From an uncultured Prevotella sp. (GTDB taxonomy: Bacteria; Bacteroidota; Bacteroidia; Bacteroidales; Bacteroidaceae): a DNA stretch of 9,817 bases. Positions 6,785 through 9,817 of the stretch are shown here, one piece after another. Each line of letters opens with the position of its first letter. Position 1 is the first letter of the stretch. Made by a program: the position numbers and the translations under genes. The notes beneath the pieces were generated by a model that made no database searches, was not told where the DNA came from, and saw only the letters and a program-made list of their open reading frames with translations. Location: the NCBI GenBank assembly GCA_934230965.1, contig CAKQFW010000070.1, positions 1-9,817 of the forward strand. Reading direction: 5' to 3'.

Positions 6785-9046
6785 TTATTGCTCTTCGGCC
6801 GTGGCACCTATCGGTGTGAGACAGAACGTAAACGTTTGTCCGTGCAACAGAACGCGGGTATCGTTCATCATTTCAGGATATTGACCCATATTGGTCATCT
6901 CGTTTACCCCCGACTGTTTTAAGTCAATATTCAGAATGATGGCCGATGTGGATTCGGTTGAGACATAGGCGCTGGCGTTAAAGGTGGCTGCCGACGATAC
7001 CTCGAGGCCCAACCCCTGGGCATTGGTTTGACACCAACGGCGCACATCACAATGGTTACCCCACTCCTGATAAGGCTCATAAGGACACTGGGCCTGGGCG
7101 GAATCAAACTGGTATAGGCCCACAAACTGCGAAGCCTTGCGATCGGCATAGTTTTCTTCAGGACCACGACCAAAGTATTGGCTATGACTCATGTTCTTGG
7201 GCATCTGCAGCATCATGCCATAGCGCAACACCTTGGGCTGAGTTGTGGCATCATGTGGCGTAACCTTTTGCGACACCTTGAGAGCGCCCTGCTCGTTAAG
7301 GGTATAACTAATGACGAGCTGTATGCGCTGCGCCTTCAGCTCATATTGCGCAGTTACACATACCTCAGTGCGCTGGGTGTCGGGGTTCTTCAGCTTTTGG
7401 GTATCCAGCGACACAAGGGTATAAATGGGGTCTTTCCAAGGGCCGAACATCTTTTCGCCATCGGCAGCACGGTCGTTGCTGGTCAGCGGTCGCCAGAAGT
7501 TGGGCTTCAAAGTACCGCCATCAGCAAGCATGGTGTGCCCAAAGACATCGTAACGCGTGAGCCAACCCGTGGCCTTGTTGAACGACACCGTGCACACATT
7601 GTTTGCTATCGTGATGATGTCTTGCCCACGCTTCAGCTTCAGTTTGCTGGGGTTAGCGTCGGCCACATCGGGCACAGGCAGCGCGTCGGCCTTAAAGGGG
7701 CGCACCACGATTTGTGCCTTGGCTACCGTTTGACCTTTGTTAACGAGGGGCGTGGCCACCGATTGATGATAGGTAACATCGAGGGTAAGTTGGCCTGTGG
7801 GATAGGTCTTGAACAAGTCTGCATAACCTAAGTTTATGCGGGTGGTCTTACGCGGAGCCACCGTAAAAGGCTTGGTATACTGCCCCTTCAGCACGGCAGC
7901 GCCGTTATGACGCACCACCCAACTAATGGTTACGTTGCTCAGTGTTTCGTAAAAGCTATCGTTGAACACCTCAATCTTGCCCACACGAGGGGCTTGCGAG
8001 AGGGTGCTGATGCTCTGCATCTGATAGCTTATCTCTTGCATGGCGGGCATGCCCTTCAGCATATTGTCGAGGGTGCCCTCGCACAAGAAACCGCCCGCAT
8101 AGCGAGGCTGACGGTAGCGCAACGACATAAACTCGTCAATGGCGCCATAACTGTTGCCCTGGGCGCTGGCATAGCTGGCCAATAGTTGTGGTTTCTCGGC
8201 CACGGGGTTGGTCATATTGCAGAAGTCGTCGGCCACCTTGGCCGTGGGGGCGAAGGGGCAATATAGCTCACAACGCTCGTCGGTGAAGGGCAAGTCGGGC
8301 CACATCACGGGGCGCTGGGCGTCGGCCTGTTTTAGTTTGGCAAACAGGGCGCTCACCGCAGCGTTGTTAGCCTCGGCTTTGGGCACGCTCCACATTATAA
8401 TACTGGGGTGGTTGTATAACATATTAAATGTGTTGGCATTGGGGTCTTGGCCCAAGTCGGCACAAGCATAAAAGCCATATTCGTCGCAAAGGTCATACCA
8501 CAGCGGGTTGGCGCTATCGGTATGCACGGCGTTAATATGGTGAGCCTTCAGAACACGAAGAATGTTTATCATCTCGGCTCTACTCATGGCCTTGTTCATG
8601 TGGTGCAGGTTGATGCCCTTCAAGAACAATGGGCAACCATTGAGAAACAACTTGGCATAACGTATGGCCACCAACCGAAAGCCCACCTTCTGCTTCACAC
8701 ACTGCGGCGCCTGAGCCTTGCCCTTCGTGGGCGTGGCGTTCAGGCAAAGGGTGTAGAGGTAGGGCGTTTCGGCAGTCCAGCGGTTCACCTTGGCTACGTT
8801 GATAACCGCTTGTTGGCGCCCAGGCTTCACGGCCTTGGCCAATGGCCCTTGGGCCACCACCTGTCCTTCGGCATCAAGCAGTTGGTAAGAAACGTTGCTG
8901 TTGCCGTGGCTATGATACGACACCTCTAACCTTCCGTTCTTAAAGGTTTGCTCATCAATTGAGGGGGTAATACGCAACGAGTCGATAGTAGCGGCATAAC
9001 CACGTAAGGTTGATAAGAGGAGGAGGAGGAAGAAAATTTTTCTCAT
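6785..9046 (-). CDS. Secreted GH2/beta-galactosidase-like protein, predicted catalytically inactive
   Basis: A 753-residue protein. The ATG at 9046 is chosen because it begins a signal peptide (MRKIFFLLLLLSTLRGYA, cleavage near 18); an ATG at 9127 would run through the upstream gene's end and the intergenic repeat. Domains: GH2 immunoglobulin-like domain about 22-122, ending in VGFR; reduced TIM barrel about 125-345; second Ig-like domain about 355-450; beta-galactosidase domain 5 about 474-745, with YFGRGPEENYADR (624-636) and EWGNHCDVRRW. The N-terminal sugar-binding domain of GH2 enzymes is absent, and LacZ is about 270 residues longer. Aligned by eye with E. coli LacZ, acid/base E461 (WSLGNES) becomes A224 (WSVPKAE), nucleophile E537 (CEYAHAMGNS) becomes S291 (ASYASAQGNS), the E416/H418 segment is deleted, and Y503, W568 and W999 are not conserved. 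The frame is intact, so this looks like a retained pseudoenzyme, perhaps binding sugar or another protein. The fold is well supported; inactivity is an inference. Confidence 0.9.
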   Translation of the reverse strand: MRKIFFLLLLLSTLRGYAATIDSLRITPSIDEQTFKNGRLEVSYHSHGNSNVSYQLLDAEGQVVAQGPLAKAVKPGRQQAVINVAKVNRWTAETPYLYTLCLNATPTKGKAQAPQCVKQKVGFRLVAIRYAKLFLNGCPLFLKGINLHHMNKAMSRAEMINILRVLKAHHINAVHTDSANPLWYDLCDEYGFYACADLGQDPNANTFNMLYNHPSIIMWSVPKAEANNAAVSALFAKLKQADAQRPVMWPDLPFTDERCELYCPFAPTAKVADDFCNMTNPVAEKPQLLASYASAQGNSYGAIDEFMSLRYRQPRYAGGFLCEGTLDNMLKGMPAMQEISYQMQSISTLSQAPRVGKIEVFNDSFYETLSNVTISWVVRHNGAAVLKGQYTKPFTVAPRKTTRINLGYADLFKTYPTGQLTLDVTYHQSVATPLVNKGQTVAKAQIVVRPFKADALPVPDVADANPSKLKLKRGQDIITIANNVCTVSFNKATGWLTRYDVFGHTMLADGGTLKPNFWRPLTSNDRAADGEKMFGPWKDPIYTLVSLDTQKLKNPDTQRTEVCVTAQYELKAQRIQLVISYTLNEQGALKVSQKVTPHDATTQPKVLRYGMMLQMPKNMSHSQYFGRGPEENYADRKASQFVGLYQFDSAQAQCPYEPYQEWGNHCDVRRWCQTNAQGLGLEVSSAATFNASAYVSTESTSAIILNIDLKQSGVNEMTNMGQYPEMMNDTRVLLHGQTFTFCLTPIGATAEEQ

Positions 9047-9047
9047 A

Positions 9048-9108
9048 TTAGTTGACAAGTAGACGAGTAGACAAGTTGACGAGCTGTTTGCTTTGTTAGT
9101 TGACAACA
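9048..9108. repeat. Octamer higher-order repeat at the GH2-like gene junction
   Basis: One full 48-bp block (GTTGACAA, GTAGACGA, GTAGACAA, GTTGACGA, GCTGTTTG, CTTTGTTA) plus the start of a second. TTAGTTGACAA occurs exactly at 9048-9058 and 9096-9106. The block makes up the whole 49-bp space between the two genes and also supplies the stop codon and last residues of the upstream gene. It matches 1395-1440 at 42 of 46 bases. Confidence 0.88.
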
Positions 9109-9817
9109 TAATATAGCACATTGCCAACGGTTACGTTTGCCGCGCCATCAGACATCAATCCGCACTGGGTGGGGGCTTCATGAGCAAGGGTTACGGTGCC
9201 AAAGGCACGATCGTTAACAAAGATATGCAGCGTTTTGCCTCGACGCTCAACGCGCAACTGGTTTACGGTTTGGCGCTCGCTATCTACCTTTATGCGGTAG
9301 ATATTGCGGTGCATATCGGTGGCGCTACGATTGATGAAACGCAGGCCACGCGTCTTTACCGTGGGGAAATTAATGCGCTGCCAAGCAGGATTGGTTGAGG
9401 TAGAAGCCTCGGTGGCCAAGGGGCGCCAAGTGTCGCCATCGAGCCAAGCAATGTCTTGTGTGGCAGCCACGTCGGGCTGATAATTGTCTTTAGCCGCAGC
9501 CACAATGCCCAGGTCGTGGGCGTAGGGGTCGTTGTCAGGACTGTTGTGGGGGAAGAGCAGAGAGTTGACATAGGTGTCGCTGTCGAAACGATATTGCTTT
9601 TCAAAGCTGTCGGTATATTTTACGTCGGGATATACCACCTGTTCGGTAGCCAGCGGCTTCAGGGTTTTCGTTGATTTGCCCTTCACACACTGGTCGATAA
9701 CCAACTGTGCCTTGGCGGCATCAACCGTCACGCTCACATAGTTTTTAGCATCTTTATAAGCAGCCATTACGCCATAGGTGCCTGTGGTGGCAGCATGGTC
9801 GTCGGTCTGCACACTGA
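9096..9817 (-). CDS. Partial secreted-type protein, C-terminal concanavalin A-like module with inserted discoidin-like domain
   Basis: The 3' part of a gene that continues beyond the window; the frame is open to base 9817, and the GTG at 9812 is probably internal rather than a start. Numbering from that GTG, residues 11-54 (GTYGVMAAYKDAKNY and following) match a half of the concanavalin A-like module in the two large GH43 proteins of this window (YGAVYAYSDSHNY, FGALYAYADANNY). Residues 183-235 (NQLRVERRGKTLHIFVNDRAFG) match the other half (HSIRLEKNGTRLKVFVDG). Between them, about residues 66-178 look like an F5/8-type C (discoidin-like) sandwich, with IAWLDGDTWRPL, PAWQRINFP and TRGLRFIN. The catalytic domain, if any, lies outside the window, so no enzyme class can be given. 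There is no C-terminal sorting motif. The last codons and the TAA are formed from an octamer repeat that fills the gap to the next gene, whose ATG is 49 bp downstream. Probably the same operon. Confidence 0.8.
   Translation of the reverse strand, partial: SVQTDDHAATTGTYGVMAAYKDAKNYVSVTVDAAKAQLVIDQCVKGKSTKTLKPLATEQVVYPDVKYTDSFEKQYRFDSDTYVNSLLFPHNSPDNDPYAHDLGIVAAAKDNYQPDVAATQDIAWLDGDTWRPLATEASTSTNPAWQRINFPTVKTRGLRFINRSATDMHRNIYRIKVDSERQTVNQLRVERRGKTLHIFVNDRAFGTVTLAHEAPTQCGLMSDGAANVTVGNVLYYVVN

Noticed and set aside
7178..7831. A 217-codon plus-strand open frame
   Set aside because: Antisense to the GH2-like gene; its length is explained by the GC-rich codon use of the sense gene and no domain is visible.
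9047..9127. An upstream ATG at 9127 that would extend the GH2-like protein by 27 residues
   Set aside because: The extension runs through the end of the upstream gene and the octamer repeat (giving STCLLVYLSTN-type residues) and would bury the clear signal peptide that starts at 9046.

Overview
The window looks like part of a polysaccharide-utilisation locus from a Bacteroidales bacterium, most likely Prevotella or a close relative. The evidence is the run of secreted multi-domain glycosidases, the C-terminal 'YTLSGQKV ... LPKGVYI' motifs typical of Prevotella/Bacteroides sorting domains, starts without Shine-Dalgarno sequences after A/T-rich leaders, and Bacteroidales-style intergenic repeats. 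The genus is inferred from these traits, not proven.

All five protein genes lie on the minus strand and read as one operon whose promoter is beyond base 9817. In transcription order they are: (1) the 3' part of a gene whose product ends in a concanavalin A-like module apparently interrupted by a discoidin-like domain (9817-9096); (2) a secreted GH2/beta-galactosidase-like protein lacking the first GH2 domain and every catalytic residue I could align with LacZ (9046-6785); (3, 4) two tandem, overlapping, five-part GH43 paralogues with intact catalytic triads (6745-4157 and 4185-1567); (5) a compact single-domain GH43 enzyme (1381-389). A strong intrinsic terminator on the same strand follows at 292-251. 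No SusC/SusD, regulator, RNA gene, IS element or CRISPR array is visible.

The non-coding DNA is unusual. Two operon junctions (9047-9095 and 1382-1566) are made almost wholly of a degenerate octamer repeat (GTWGACRA) arranged in 48-49 bp higher-order units. In the second junction an inverted copy lets the mRNA fold into a 38-bp hairpin between two GH43 genes. The left end (1-388) has a 22-bp tandem repeat with alternative hairpins, the terminator, and three ARG-box-like AT-rich sites, two of them inside an exact 20-bp duplication.

Functionally, the three GH43 enzymes probably trim arabinose-, xylose- or galactose-type side chains from a plant polysaccharide in the periplasm or at the cell surface. 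The dead GH2 may have been kept as a binding or scaffold protein. The best candidates for something undescribed are the dismantled GH2 and the octamer-repeat hairpin inside the operon.
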